Shown here: positions 37,374-46,885 of the stretch, in pieces
Layout of the letters: each line of letters starts with the position of its first letter
How positions within the stretch are numbered: the first letter of the stretch is position 1
DNA from: Massilia sp. Root133
Lineage (GTDB): Bacteria > Pseudomonadota > Gammaproteobacteria > Burkholderiales > Burkholderiaceae_D
Length of the DNA: 64,000 bases
NCBI RefSeq assembly: GCF_001426525.1
Contig: NZ_LMEW01000023.1
Coordinates: 310,001-374,000, forward strand
Direction: 5' to 3'
Notes under the pieces: generated by a model
Told to the model about the DNA's origin: nothing
What the model saw: the letters and a program-made list of their open reading frames with translations, nothing else
Database searches by the model: none
Translations under genes and position numbers: made by a program

Positions 37374-37410
37374 AAAAGAAAAGCCCGCAGGGCGCGAACC
37401 CTGCGGGCTT
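37374..37410 (-). terminator. Intrinsic terminator of groES-groEL
   Basis: Perfect 12-bp stem (37381-37392 with 37399-37410) and a CGCGAA loop. On the minus strand it is followed by TTTTCTTTT. It lies 35 bp after the groEL stop. Confidence 0.9.
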
Positions 37411-37444
37411 CCGGTGCGACGGAGTACGGCGCGGGTACGGCGAA

Positions 37445-39091
<1,647 letters not shown>

Positions 39092-39128
39092 GTTTTATTT
39101 CTCCAGATTCAGGAAGTTATTGGACGAA

Positions 39129-39419
39129 TTACTGGGCCACGACGGCCATGATGTCTTCTTCGCGCATGACCAGCAGCTCTTCGCCGTTGACCTTGACGGC
39201 CTGGCCCGAGTACTTGCCGAACAGGACGCGGTCGCCGACTTTCACTTCCAGCGGACGGACGTTGCCGTTCTCCTGCACTTTGCCGTTACCGACGGCCAGC
39301 ACTTCACCTTGGTCCGGCTTCTCGGCCGCCGCATCGGGGATGATCAGGCCGGATGCAGTCTTGGTTTCCTGGTCGAGACGCTTCACGATCACGCGATCGT
39401 GCAATGGGCGAAGGTTCAT
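39129..39419 (-). CDS. groS: Co-chaperonin GroES (Hsp10)
   Basis: Heptameric lid of GroEL. The 96-residue protein starts MNLRPLHDRVIVKRL and contains the mobile loop region (KTASGLIIPDAAAEKP) and the VKVGDRVLFGKYSG strand, all typical. It is the first gene of the groES-groEL operon. Upstream lie a consensus promoter (39536-39564) and a perfect CIRCE (39510-39536), so HrcA repression relieved by heat shock is expected. Confidence 0.99.
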   Translation of the reverse strand: MNLRPLHDRVIVKRLDQETKTASGLIIPDAAAEKPDQGEVLAVGNGKVQENGNVRPLEVKVGDRVLFGKYSGQAVKVNGEELLVMREEDIMAVVAQ

Positions 39420-39509
39420 GCAAAACTCCTTTTAGTTGGTTTGACGAGCTATCCAGGGACCGCAGCCAGCCATCCTCGGGATCGACTCACTGCGGCGTAG
39501 AAAGGTTTG

Positions 39510-39536
39510 TTAGCACTCTCTACTAACGAGTGCTAA
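39510..39536. promoter_or_regulatory. CIRCE operator (HrcA binding site)
   Basis: TTAGCACTC, nine bases, GAGTGCTAA is a perfect copy of the CIRCE consensus. It touches the -10 element of the groES promoter and lies in the transcript leader, as usual. HrcA itself is not encoded in this window. Confidence 0.97.
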
Positions 39537-39564
39537 TTATAGGGACGATAATTTGGCATTTCAA
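39536..39564 (-). promoter_or_regulatory. Sigma70 promoter of groES-groEL
   Basis: On the minus strand: TTGAAA (39559-39564), a 17-bp spacer and a consensus TATAAT (39536-39541). It fits vegetative transcription with HrcA control rather than a sigma32 promoter. Confidence 0.85.
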
Positions 39565-39748
39565 GCCACTGTGTTCGAGTTTTAATCGACTTTTTTGCGG
39601 TTTCGCAACCGATTCGGACGCATTGGGACAATGCGGGAGGCGCGCCGCCGGATGCGCGACCTGGCGGCGGTTGATGAACGCATAAGCATATGAGGGTAAC
39701 ATCGAACGCCCGCGACAGGGCGCACGATCGCACGGGAGCGCGCGCCTG

Positions 39749-39778
39749 TTGACGAAAAATTCAAGACGATCCTATAGT
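39749..39778 (+). promoter_or_regulatory. Sigma70 promoter of the zapB-like/zapA genes
   Basis: TTGACG (39749-39754), an 18-bp spacer and TATAGT (39773-39778). The expected start falls at or next to the ATG at 39784, so the message may be leaderless. Confidence 0.55.
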
Positions 39779-39783
39779 TACGG

Positions 39784-40014
39784 ATGATTTCCGAATTCCA
39801 AGACCTCTCCGATAAGATCGACCGGCTCGCCCAGTTGACCCAGGCGCTGCGCAGCGAGAACTACCTGCTGCGCCAGGCGAACGCCTTGCTCAGCGCAGAA
39901 AACGTCGACTTCAAGAACCGGCTGATCGCGGCCCAGCAGCGCGTCGAAGCGCTGCTGGCGCACCTCGAACCCGCTCCCGAAACGACGACCGACGACGCCG
40001 AGGCCCCGCAATGA
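39784..40014 (+). CDS. Small coiled-coil protein, ZapB-like (TIGR02449-like)
   Basis: A 76-residue, almost fully coiled-coil protein with heptads of Leu, Ile and Ala (LSDKIDRLAQLTQALRSEN, then LLRQANALLSAENVDFK) and an acidic tail. Such proteins commonly precede zapA in betaproteobacteria and resemble ZapB, which links ZapA-FtsZ to the division site. The stop overlaps the zapA start by four bases (ATGA), so translation is coupled. No convincing ribosome site precedes the ATG. The division role is inferred from form and neighbour. Confidence 0.8.
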   Translation: MISEFQDLSDKIDRLAQLTQALRSENYLLRQANALLSAENVDFKNRLIAAQQRVEALLAHLEPAPETTTDDAEAPQ

Positions 40015-40322
40015 TCCAACTGGACGTGACCATCATGGGCTTGCCGTATCGCCTGGCGTGCCGCGACGGCGAGGAGAAGACGCTGCGCGAAGCCGTGGCC
40101 TATCTCGACGGCAAAATGTGCGCATTGCGCGACTCGGGCAAGGTCAAGGGCACGGACCGCATCGCCGTGATGGCGGCGCTGTCGGTGGCCGCCGAATTCC
40201 TGTCCGTGAAAGCGCCGCAGGGACCCTTGGCGGACCTGACGATCCTGGAAGTCAAGCAGAAACTCGAGGCGATGCACACGGTGTTGGATGCCGCACTCTC
40301 GGCCGACCAAAACCTGGCCTGA
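40011..40322 (+). CDS. zapA: Cell division protein ZapA
   Basis: FtsZ-bundling protein of 103 residues. It starts with the ZapA strand pattern IQLDVTIMGLPYRLAC. This is followed by the GEEKTLREAVAYLDGKM helix and the VMAALSVAAEFL helix, then a C-terminal coiled coil. It overlaps the preceding small coiled-coil gene. The 6S RNA gene follows 48 bp later, the conserved zapA-ssrS order found across proteobacteria. Confidence 0.93.
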   Translation: MIQLDVTIMGLPYRLACRDGEEKTLREAVAYLDGKMCALRDSGKVKGTDRIAVMAALSVAAEFLSVKAPQGPLADLTILEVKQKLEAMHTVLDAALSADQNLA

Positions 40323-40334
40323 GCCTAAAAACGT

Positions 40335-40362
40335 TTGACATGCCCGGCCATCGTAGTAAACT
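40335..40362 (+). promoter_or_regulatory. Promoter of 6S RNA
   Basis: Consensus TTGACA (40335-40340), a 16-bp spacer and TAAACT (40357-40362). The start would fall near 40370, exactly where the conserved 6S 5' strand CCCTGCGGTG begins. Confidence 0.75.
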
Positions 40363-40369
40363 GCCGTCT

Positions 40370-40546
40370 ACCCTGCGGTGTTCGAGATTTGCCATATATT
40401 CCTTGAACCATTCTTTCGCATAGGTTGTGGAACATGTTTGGTGGGCGCGATCGTCGCTAGTTCGACGAACCCGAAATTGAACTGACTACGACCACCTTGA
40501 GCCATCAGGTTCGGGATGCCGGCAAAAACGGCACAGGCGGGGATAT
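40370..40546 (+). ncRNA. ssrS: 6S RNA
   Basis: A regulatory RNA that binds sigma70 RNA polymerase in stationary phase by imitating an open promoter. The 5' strand (CCCTGCGGTGTTCG) pairs with the 3' strand (CACAGGCGGGG), and the 3' half has the conserved CACCTTGA...GGTTC hairpin and a GAACCCGAAATTGAACTG stretch comparable to E. coli 6S. Size (about 177 nt), own promoter, own terminator and location between zapA and an EVE-protein gene all agree. The exact ends are estimated from pairing. Confidence 0.92.
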
Positions 40547-40552
40547 ATTCCG

Positions 40553-40593
40553 AAGCGGTTGCGTACGATAAGTTCGCAGCCGCTTTTTCATTT
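40553..40593 (+). terminator. Intrinsic terminator after 6S RNA
   Basis: AAGCGGTTGCG and CGCAGCCGCTT pair over 11 bp (one G-U), followed by TTTTTCATTT. It should end the 6S precursor, which would then be trimmed. Confidence 0.8.
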
Positions 40594-40617
40594 GTGCTGA
40601 CGAATGGGGACCCGCGC

Positions 40618-41094
40618 ATGCGCTACTGGTTGATGAAATCCGAACCCGATGAAGTGAGTTTCGCCGACGTCCTCGCAGCGCCCGGCAAGACGGTCGCCTG
40701 GTTCGGCGTGCGCAACTACCAGGCCCGCAATTTCATGCGCGACCAGATGGAGGTCGGCGACGGCGTCCTGTTCTATCACTCCAGCTGCGCGGTGCCGGGC
40801 GTGGCGGGTATCGCGAAGGTGGCCGGCGGTGCGTATCCGGATGCGTCGCAGTTCGACCCTTCCAGCCACTATTTCGATCCGAAGGCGACGCGGGAGCAGC
40901 CACGCTGGATTTCCGTCGACGTGACCGCGGTGGCGGAAGGACGTTATCTGCCGCTGACCGAGATGCGTGGCGTGCCGGCGCTGGAAGACATGGTGCTGCT
41001 GCAGAAGGGCAGCAGGTTGTCCATTTCGCCGGTGACGAAAGCGCAGTGGGACAAGGTGCTGGCGTTGATGGGCGTGTCGATCCCGGCCACGTAA
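40618..41094 (+). CDS. EVE-domain protein
   Basis: Cytosolic protein of 158 residues made of one EVE domain, a PUA-like fold thought to bind modified nucleic acid bases. It starts MRYWLMKSEPDEVSF, with WFGVRNYQARNFMRDQM, the FYHSS strand and the PRWISVDV strand, all typical. ATG 40618 with GGGGA upstream is chosen; the longer frame runs back into the 6S RNA gene. Location just after ssrS is common in betaproteobacteria. The biological role of the family is still unclear; RNA or DNA modification sensing is suggested. Confidence 0.92.
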   Translation: MRYWLMKSEPDEVSFADVLAAPGKTVAWFGVRNYQARNFMRDQMEVGDGVLFYHSSCAVPGVAGIAKVAGGAYPDASQFDPSSHYFDPKATREQPRWISVDVTAVAEGRYLPLTEMRGVPALEDMVLLQKGSRLSISPVTKAQWDKVLALMGVSIPAT

Positions 41095-41100
41095 TTCAAA

Positions 41101-41184
41101 CCGTCGCCCTGCGAAGGCAGGGGCCCAGTTTGTACGCGTTATCGACATGCGTAAAACTTGGTCCCCGCCTGCGCGGGGACGACG
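41101..41184. repeat. Double-hairpin palindromic repeat (short form)
   Basis: Ends CCGTCG and GACG, with hairpins around GCGAAGGC and GCCTGCGC and a CCCAGTTTGTACGCG centre like the copy at 31364. It fills the whole gap between the convergent EVE and lgt genes, so it may serve both as a terminator. Confidence 0.75.
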
Positions 41185-41185
41185 T

Positions 41186-41998
41186 TCAGGCGTGCACGGC
41201 CCGTTTGTTTGAACCCGAATACGCCCACCCCAGCATGATCAGCCCCGCCACGATCATCGGCAGCGACAATACCTGCCCCGACGTGATCGGCAACCCCATC
41301 ACATGCGTCTCCCAATCGGGCACGCGGAAATACTCGGTGAAGAAACGCGCGCAGCCATACAGCAGCGTGTACAGCGCGCCGACGGCGAGGCGCGGCCGCG
41401 GCTTGCGTGCGAACAGCCACATGATCACGAAGACGAGGATGCCGTCGACGAGCATCTGGTACAGCGGCGACGGATGGCGCAGCCCTTCCACGCCCGGCCA
41501 CAGCATCGCCCACGGCAGGTTCGGATCGGCCAGGCGGCCCGGCAGCTCCGCGTTGATGAAATTACCGAGACGGCCGCACGCATAGCCGATGGGGACCATC
41601 GGCGCGATGAAATCGTACACGTCGAGCAGGTTGCGGCCGCGCTTCCTGGCCCACAGCGCCATCGCGATCAGCACGCCGAGGAAGCCGCCGTGGTACGACA
41701 TGCCGCCGTGCCACGTCATGAAGATCTCGGCCGGGTGCGAGAAATAATAGTCCGGGCGGTAGAACAGCACTTCGCCGAGGCGCCCGCCGATCACCACGCC
41801 CAGCATCCCGTAGAACAGCATGTCGTCGAGGTCGGTGTTGGTCCAGCCCTGCGCCTGCACGTGGGCCTGCGTCTTGATGCGGACGCGGCCGAGCAGGATG
41901 AACAGGGCGAAGGCGACCACATACATGATCCCGTACCAGTGGATGTCGACGGGGCCGATGCTGAAGGCGACCGGGTTCGGTTGCGGGTGAACGAGCAT
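41186..41998 (-). CDS. lgt: Prolipoprotein diacylglyceryl transferase
   Basis: Inner-membrane enzyme that attaches diacylglycerol to the lipobox Cys of prolipoproteins, the first step in lipoprotein maturation. The 270-residue protein has about seven membrane segments, the N-terminal IGPVDIHWYGIMYV, the HGGMSYHGGF loop and the signature GRLGNFINAELPGR. It begins at ATG 41998. A palindromic repeat follows its stop. A LysR gene lies only two bases upstream on the same strand, though a shared function is unlikely. Confidence 0.96.
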   Translation of the reverse strand: MLVHPQPNPVAFSIGPVDIHWYGIMYVVAFALFILLGRVRIKTQAHVQAQGWTNTDLDDMLFYGMLGVVIGGRLGEVLFYRPDYYFSHPAEIFMTWHGGMSYHGGFLGVLIAMALWARKRGRNLLDVYDFIAPMVPIGYACGRLGNFINAELPGRLADPNLPWAMLWPGVEGLRHPSPLYQMLVDGILVFVIMWLFARKPRPRLAVGALYTLLYGCARFFTEYFRVPDWETHVMGLPITSGQVLSLPMIVAGLIMLGWAYSGSNKRAVHA

Positions 41999-42000
41999 AA

Positions 42001-42888
42001 TTAAATTGTCCTCAGTAGTTCCAGGAAGCCCTTGAGCACCGGCGAAGGATTATCGCGGCGCCATGCGATGCCGGTCTCGACCAGCGGGGTCGCGTCGGCG
42101 AGGGCACGGTATTCTACGCCCGGCCGCATCAGGTTCGACACGGATTGTGGCACAAGTGCCAACCCCATGCCGGCCGAGACGAGACTGACGATGGTCTGCA
42201 TCTGGATCGCCTGCTGGCCGATGGCCGGCGTGATGCCGGCTTCACGGAAGCAGGACAGGATCGCGTCGTGCAGCGCGGGCGAGATCTCGCGCGGGAAAAT
42301 AATCAATGGCAGCGCGGGCAGGTTGCGCAGCGCGACCGGCCCCTTCTTGCGCAGCAGGCCCGCGGGCGCGCACAGGATCAGCGGCTCGTCCAGCACCTTC
42401 ATGTAGTCGAGCCCGGCGCGCGCGCGGTCGGGCAGCGGGGGAATCAGGAGGCCGGCGTCGATGCGGCCGCGCAGCAGTTCGTCCACCTGCACGTCCGACG
42501 TCGCTTCCTGCAGCGACAGCTGCACGCCCGGATAGCGTTCGCTGTAGCGGCGCAGGAAAGGCGGCAGCACGCTGTAGTCGGCCGACGTGATGAACGCGAG
42601 CGCCAGCCGTCCCGCTTCGCCGCTGGCCGCGCGCCGCGCCAGTTCGGGCAGCAGGGCCGCCTCGAGCAGGATGCGGCGGGCCTCGGGCAGCAGGGCGCTG
42701 CCGGCCGGCGTCAGCGCGACCGTGCGGCGGTTGCGCAGGAACAGCGCCGTGCCGAGGCCGTCTTCCAGCGCGGCGATCGCCTGCGACAGCGGCGGCTGCG
42801 TCATGTGCAGGCGCGCGGCGGCGCGGCCGAAGTGCAGTTCCTCGGCCACGGTGACGAAGTAGCGCAGCTGGCGCGTTTCGATGTTCAT
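42001..42888 (-). CDS. LysR-family transcriptional regulator
   Basis: DNA-binding regulator of 295 residues: N-terminal winged HTH (MNIETRQLRYFVTVAEELHFGRAA, with RLHMTQPPLSQAI) and a C-terminal periplasmic-binding-like effector domain (LALAFITSADYSVLPPFLRRYSERYPGV). ATG 42888 gives the canonical N-terminus; an upstream GTG is less likely. It is divergent from ilvD, so it may control branched-chain amino acid synthesis, but LysR regulators of the BenM/CatR type look similar and its target is not certain. Its end is two bases from the start of lgt. Confidence 0.9.
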   Translation of the reverse strand: MNIETRQLRYFVTVAEELHFGRAAARLHMTQPPLSQAIAALEDGLGTALFLRNRRTVALTPAGSALLPEARRILLEAALLPELARRAASGEAGRLALAFITSADYSVLPPFLRRYSERYPGVQLSLQEATSDVQVDELLRGRIDAGLLIPPLPDRARAGLDYMKVLDEPLILCAPAGLLRKKGPVALRNLPALPLIIFPREISPALHDAILSCFREAGITPAIGQQAIQMQTIVSLVSAGMGLALVPQSVSNLMRPGVEYRALADATPLVETGIAWRRDNPSPVLKGFLELLRTI

Positions 42889-43004
42889 CGTATGGGTGGC
42901 GTGTCTGTGATTCGCGCAGCATATCAGAAGCACGCGAGACCGCCCATTTGACGCGAACGGGTCCGCGCGGCATGCTGGGAAAATCGTCCCATCAGGAGCC
43001 GACC

Positions 43005-44678
43005 ATGCCTTACAACCGCCGTTCCCGCCACGTCACCGAAGGCGTCGCCCGCAGCCCGAACCGCTCGATGTATTACGCGATGGGCTACCGCAAGGAGGAT
43101 TTCGACAAGCCGATGATCGGCGTCGCCAACGGCCACTCCACGATCACGCCCTGCAATTCCGGCCTGCAGAAACTGGCCGACGTGGCCATCGCCACCATCC
43201 GCGACGCGGGCGCCAATCCGCAGGTGTTCGGCACGCCCACCATCTCCGACGGCATGTCGATGGGGACGGAAGGCATGAAGTTCTCGCTGATCTCGCGCGA
43301 GGTGATCGCCGACTGCATCGAGACGTGCGTCAACGGCCAGTGGATGGATGGCGTCGTCGTGATCGGCGGCTGCGACAAGAACATGCCGGGCGGGATGATC
43401 GCGCTGGCGCGCACGAACGTCCCCGGCATCTACGTCTACGGCGGCACCATCAGGCCGGGGCACTGGAAGGGCAAGGACCTGACGATCGTGTCGGCTTTCG
43501 AAGCCGTCGGCGAATTCACGGCGGGGCGCATGAGCCAGGAGGATTTCGACGGCATCGAGCGCAACGCCTGCCCGTCGTCCGGGTCGTGCGGCGGCATGTA
43601 CACGGCGAACACGATGTCGTCGTCGTTCGAGGCGCTCGGGATGTCGCTGCTGTACTCGTCGACGATGGCCAATCCGGACGACGAGAAGGTGGGATCGGCG
43701 GCGGAGTCGGCGCGCGTGCTCGTGGAAGCCGTCAAGCGCGACCTGAAGCCGCGCGACATCATCACGAGACGATCGATCGAGAACGCGGTGGCGGTGATCA
43801 TGGCGACCGGCGGCTCGACGAACGCCGTGCTGCACTACCTCGCCATCGCGCACGCGGCCGAGGTGGAATGGACGATCGACGATTTCGAGAGAGTGCGCCG
43901 CAAGGTGCCCGTGATCTGCAACCTGAAGCCGTCGGGCGAATACGTCGCGACGGACCTGCACCGGGCGGGCGGCATCCCGCAGGTGATGAAGCTGCTGCTG
44001 GACGCGGGCCTGCTGCACGGCGACTGCATCACCATCACGGGCCGCACGCTGGCGGAGGAACTGGCGAACGTGCCGTCCGTGCCGGCGCAAGGCCAGGACG
44101 TCATCCGTCCGCTGGACCGGGCGCTGTACAGCGAAGGCCACCTGGCGATCCTGAAGGGGAATTTGTCGCCGGAGGGCTGCGTGGCCAAGATCACGGGCCT
44201 GAAGAACCCCGTGATCACGGGGCCGGCGCGCGTGTTCGACGACGAGTACAGCGCGATGGACACGATCCTCGCGAACCGGATCAACCCGGGTGACGTGCTC
44301 GTGCTGCGCTACCTGGGCCCGCGCGGCGGCCCCGGCATGCCGGAGATGCTGGCGCCGACCGCGGCGCTGATCGGCAAGGGGCTCGGCGAATCCGTCGGGC
44401 TGATCACGGACGGTCGCTTTTCCGGCGGGACGTGGGGCATGGTCGTGGGCCACGTGACGCCGGAAGCGTTCGAGGGCGGCACGATCGCGCTCGTGCAGGA
44501 AGGGGATTCGATCACGATCGACGCGCACCGGCAGCTGATCCAGCTGAACGTGCCGGACGACGAGATCGCCCGCCGGCGCGCGGCGTGGGTGCGGCCGGCG
44601 CCGCGTTATACGCGTGGGGTGCTGGCCAAGTTCGCGGCGCTTGCGCAGCCGGCGAGCAAGGGGGCGGTGACCTGTTAA
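43005..44678 (+). CDS. ilvD: Dihydroxy-acid dehydratase
   Basis: Converts dihydroxy-isovalerate or -methylvalerate to the 2-keto acids in valine, isoleucine and leucine synthesis. The 557-residue protein has the IlvD signatures GCDKNMPGGMIA and CPSSGSCGGMYTANTM. Three Cys at PCNSG, GGCDK and GSCGG fit the [2Fe-2S] class. It ends with the GRFSGGTWG and VGHVTPEA segments. ATG 43005 has AGGAG upstream. Divergent from a LysR regulator. The length is near that of the [2Fe-2S] class, which is shorter than E. coli IlvD (616). Confidence 0.95.
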   Translation: MPYNRRSRHVTEGVARSPNRSMYYAMGYRKEDFDKPMIGVANGHSTITPCNSGLQKLADVAIATIRDAGANPQVFGTPTISDGMSMGTEGMKFSLISREVIADCIETCVNGQWMDGVVVIGGCDKNMPGGMIALARTNVPGIYVYGGTIRPGHWKGKDLTIVSAFEAVGEFTAGRMSQEDFDGIERNACPSSGSCGGMYTANTMSSSFEALGMSLLYSSTMANPDDEKVGSAAESARVLVEAVKRDLKPRDIITRRSIENAVAVIMATGGSTNAVLHYLAIAHAAEVEWTIDDFERVRRKVPVICNLKPSGEYVATDLHRAGGIPQVMKLLLDAGLLHGDCITITGRTLAEELANVPSVPAQGQDVIRPLDRALYSEGHLAILKGNLSPEGCVAKITGLKNPVITGPARVFDDEYSAMDTILANRINPGDVLVLRYLGPRGGPGMPEMLAPTAALIGKGLGESVGLITDGRFSGGTWGMVVGHVTPEAFEGGTIALVQEGDSITIDAHRQLIQLNVPDDEIARRRAAWVRPAPRYTRGVLAKFAALAQPASKGAVTC

Positions 44679-44680
44679 GT

Positions 44681-44800
44681 CCGTCGTTCCCGCGCAGGCG
44701 GGAACCCATACTGAGCATCGGAACTCGGATTCTGTACGATGACGCGGCGTTTCTGACCTCGGCGCCTCAGCATGGTCCCCCGCCTGCGCGGGGGCGACGG
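44681..44800. repeat. Double-hairpin palindromic repeat (long form)
   Basis: Ends CCGTCG and CGACGG with hairpins around GCGCAGGC and GCCTGCGC. The long form has the inner sequence CCCATACTGAGCATCGGAAC and its partial complement CCTCAGCATGG near the other end. It begins two bases after the ilvD stop. Confidence 0.8.
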
Positions 44801-44884
44801 CAGATGTTCATACGTCCCGAGAACATGCCATATACGCACATGGCCTGTGCGCCAACAAAGCACGCGTGTTAAGCTGCCGGGCGC

Positions 44885-45109
44885 CTATTTGCGTTTGTCG
44901 AAACTCTGCTTCACGCGTTCCTTGCGCCGCTTTTCGTCGAGGTCGTGGGCCTTGCGCTTGTCGAGGCCCAGCATCTTTTCGATGAATTCGAACCAGATGA
45001 AGCCGGCGACCATCAGGCCGACGATCCACCACCAGGACAGTTCGGCGAAGCGCCAGACCTCGAAATAGCGCAGGACGACGAGGACGAGGATCAGCAGGAT
45101 CAGGGGCAT
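44885..45109 (-). CDS. Small Trp-rich membrane protein (TIGR04438-like)
   Basis: Predicted inner-membrane protein of 74 residues. A hydrophobic N-terminus (PLILLILVLVVLRYFEVW), the conserved ELSWWWIVGL segment and a very basic C-terminal tail with KKRK-like clusters match the small Trp-rich family TIGR04438 of betaproteobacteria. ATG 45109 follows AAAGGAA. The function is unknown to me. It is divergent from the cytochrome c gene. Confidence 0.8.
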   Translation of the reverse strand: MPLILLILVLVVLRYFEVWRFAELSWWWIVGLMVAGFIWFEFIEKMLGLDKRKAHDLDEKRRKERVKQSFDKRK

Positions 45110-45284
45110 GACGGAATTCCTTTCGAGCGGCCATGTTACAACAGTGCTGCTGATCAGCAACAGAATACTGCCATCTGGTCAACGACAATCTGTATCATCC
45201 GTTACTAAACATGTCCCCGCCGCTATGCGCTGGGAAACACGATAGAATTCGAATTATAGAAATGCCCCCAACTGGAGAGAGTCG

Positions 45285-45599
45285 ATGAAACGTACCATGA
45301 TGTTGTTTGCTGCAGTCTCTGCCCTGGCTTCGACCGGCGCCTTCGCGCAAGACGCGGCCGCCCTGGCGAAGGCCAAGAATTGCATGGCTTGCCACTCCGT
45401 GCAAACCAAGCTGGTCGGCCCGGCCTACAAGGACGTCGCCGCCAAATACGCGGGCCAGAAAGATGCCGAAGGCAAACTGGTTGCGAAGGTCATGAAGGGT
45501 GGTTCGGGTGTCTGGGGTCCGGTCCCGATGCCGGCCAACCCGCAAGTCAGCGAAGCGGAAGCCCACACGCTGGTCAAGTGGGTCCTGGCGCAGAAATAA
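45285..45599 (+). CDS. Periplasmic class I cytochrome c (c551/c552 type)
   Basis: Small electron carrier of 104 residues, with signal peptide (about 1-21, ending FAQ) and one heme site CMACH; the sixth ligand Met is in WGPVPMPAN. Mature size of about 83 residues and the GPAYKDVAAKYAG segment match cytochrome c551/c552, which carry electrons to terminal oxidases or nitrite reductase. Single gene with a strong downstream bidirectional terminator. No respiratory complex genes are adjacent. Confidence 0.93.
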   Translation: MKRTMMLFAAVSALASTGAFAQDAAALAKAKNCMACHSVQTKLVGPAYKDVAAKYAGQKDAEGKLVAKVMKGGSGVWGPVPMPANPQVSEAEAHTLVKWVLAQK

Positions 45600-45613
45600 T
45601 CCCGACGCTCAAT

Positions 45614-45650
45614 AAAAAGCGCGCCATGCATGTGCAGGCGCGCTTTTTTT
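45614..45650. terminator. Bidirectional intrinsic terminator
   Basis: AAAAAGCGCGCC and GGCGCGCTTTTT form a 12-bp stem with an 11-base loop, with T tracts on both strands. It serves the convergent cytochrome c and LivK-type genes. Confidence 0.9.
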
Positions 45651-45657
45651 ATCGTGC

Positions 45658-46794
45658 TCAGCGGATCACGTCGAGTTTCGTGCGCTTGCCGCCCTTGTAG
45701 GTGAACAGGGTCAGCGCGCCATCCTTGATGTCGCCGTTCGCATCGAACTGGATCGTCCCGGTCACGCCTTCGTACTTGATGTTCTTGAGGACGGGCAGGT
45801 ACTTGGCGGGATCGGCCGATTTCGCGTTCTGCATCGCCGTCGCCATCACCATCACGGAATCGTAGACGTATGGCGCGTACAGCTGCACGTCCATGTTGAA
45901 CTTCTTCTTGTAACGGGCGCGGAAGTCTTCCATGACTTTTTCCTGCGGACCTTTCACGCCGCCCGCTTCCGCGCAATAGACCCTGCCTTCGCCGAGACCG
46001 TCGCCGGCCAGGCGGCCCAGCGCGTCCGTGCACATGCCGTCGCCGCCCATGAAGACGGCCGTGATGCCGAGCGCCTTCATCTGCTTGAGCATCGGGCCCG
46101 CGACGGAGTCCATGCCGCCGAAGAAGATCAGGTCCGGCTTCTTCGCCTTGATCGACGTGAGGATCGCCGTGTAGTCGGTCGCCGTGGCGCTCGTGAATTC
46201 GCGGCCGACGACCTTGATGCCCGGCTTTTTCAGGCCCTTCGCGAATTCGTCCGCGACGCCCTGGCCGTACGTCGTGCGGTCGTCGATGATCGCGATGTTC
46301 TTCGCGTGCAGCGTGTCGATCGCGTACTTGCTCAGCGTGCTGCCCAGCTTGGCGTCGCTGGCGACGACGCGGAATGCGCCGGGGAAATGCTGGCGCGTGT
46401 AGACGGGGGCCGTCGTGGCGGGCGAGATCTGCACGATGCCGGCGTCGTTGTAGATCTTCGACGCGGGCACGGTGGTGCCGGAATTCAGGTGGCCGATCAC
46501 GCCGTTGACTTTCGCATCGACGAGCTTCTGCGCCACCGCCGTGCCCTGCTTGGGATCGGCGCCGTCGTCTTCGGAGATCAGTTGCAGCGTGACCTTCTGG
46601 CCGTTCAGCGTGACGCCCTTCGCGTTGAGCTCGTCGATCGCCATGCGCGCGGCGTTCTCGTTGTCCTTGCCGAGGTGGGCGCTGGGGCCGGAGATCGGCG
46701 CCACATGGCCGATCTTGACGACTTGCTGCGCGCTCGCCGTGCCCGCGAAGGCGAGGGCGATGGCTAAGGGGATGAGTTTCGTTGTGACCTGCAT
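45658..46794 (-). CDS. livK: Branched-chain amino acid ABC transporter substrate-binding protein
   Basis: Periplasmic binding protein of 378 residues. Signal peptide (about 1-22, ending ASA), then VVKIGHVAPISGPSAHLGKDNENAARMAIDELNAKG, the typical start of LivJ/LivK proteins, and the ATTAPVYTR and DDRTTYGQGVADEF segments. It would deliver Leu/Ile/Val or related amides to an ABC importer. No livHMGF genes are in the window, so the permease must be elsewhere. The ATG follows GGAGAG. Confidence 0.9.
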   Translation of the reverse strand: MQVTTKLIPLAIALAFAGTASAQQVVKIGHVAPISGPSAHLGKDNENAARMAIDELNAKGVTLNGQKVTLQLISEDDGADPKQGTAVAQKLVDAKVNGVIGHLNSGTTVPASKIYNDAGIVQISPATTAPVYTRQHFPGAFRVVASDAKLGSTLSKYAIDTLHAKNIAIIDDRTTYGQGVADEFAKGLKKPGIKVVGREFTSATATDYTAILTSIKAKKPDLIFFGGMDSVAGPMLKQMKALGITAVFMGGDGMCTDALGRLAGDGLGEGRVYCAEAGGVKGPQEKVMEDFRARYKKKFNMDVQLYAPYVYDSVMVMATAMQNAKSADPAKYLPVLKNIKYEGVTGTIQFDANGDIKDGALTLFTYKGGKRTKLDVIR

Positions 46795-46885
46795 GTTCTC
46801 TCCAGGAAGGATGTTATGTCCGCAGGTCGAAGTTACCCTAATTTATGGTTTGCGCAAAGCGTTCCAATCGGGAGAGCGATGACGC

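Noticed and set aside
40516..40617. Upstream extension of the EVE protein
   Set aside because: It lies within the 6S RNA gene and its terminator; ATG 40618 gives the conserved N-terminus.
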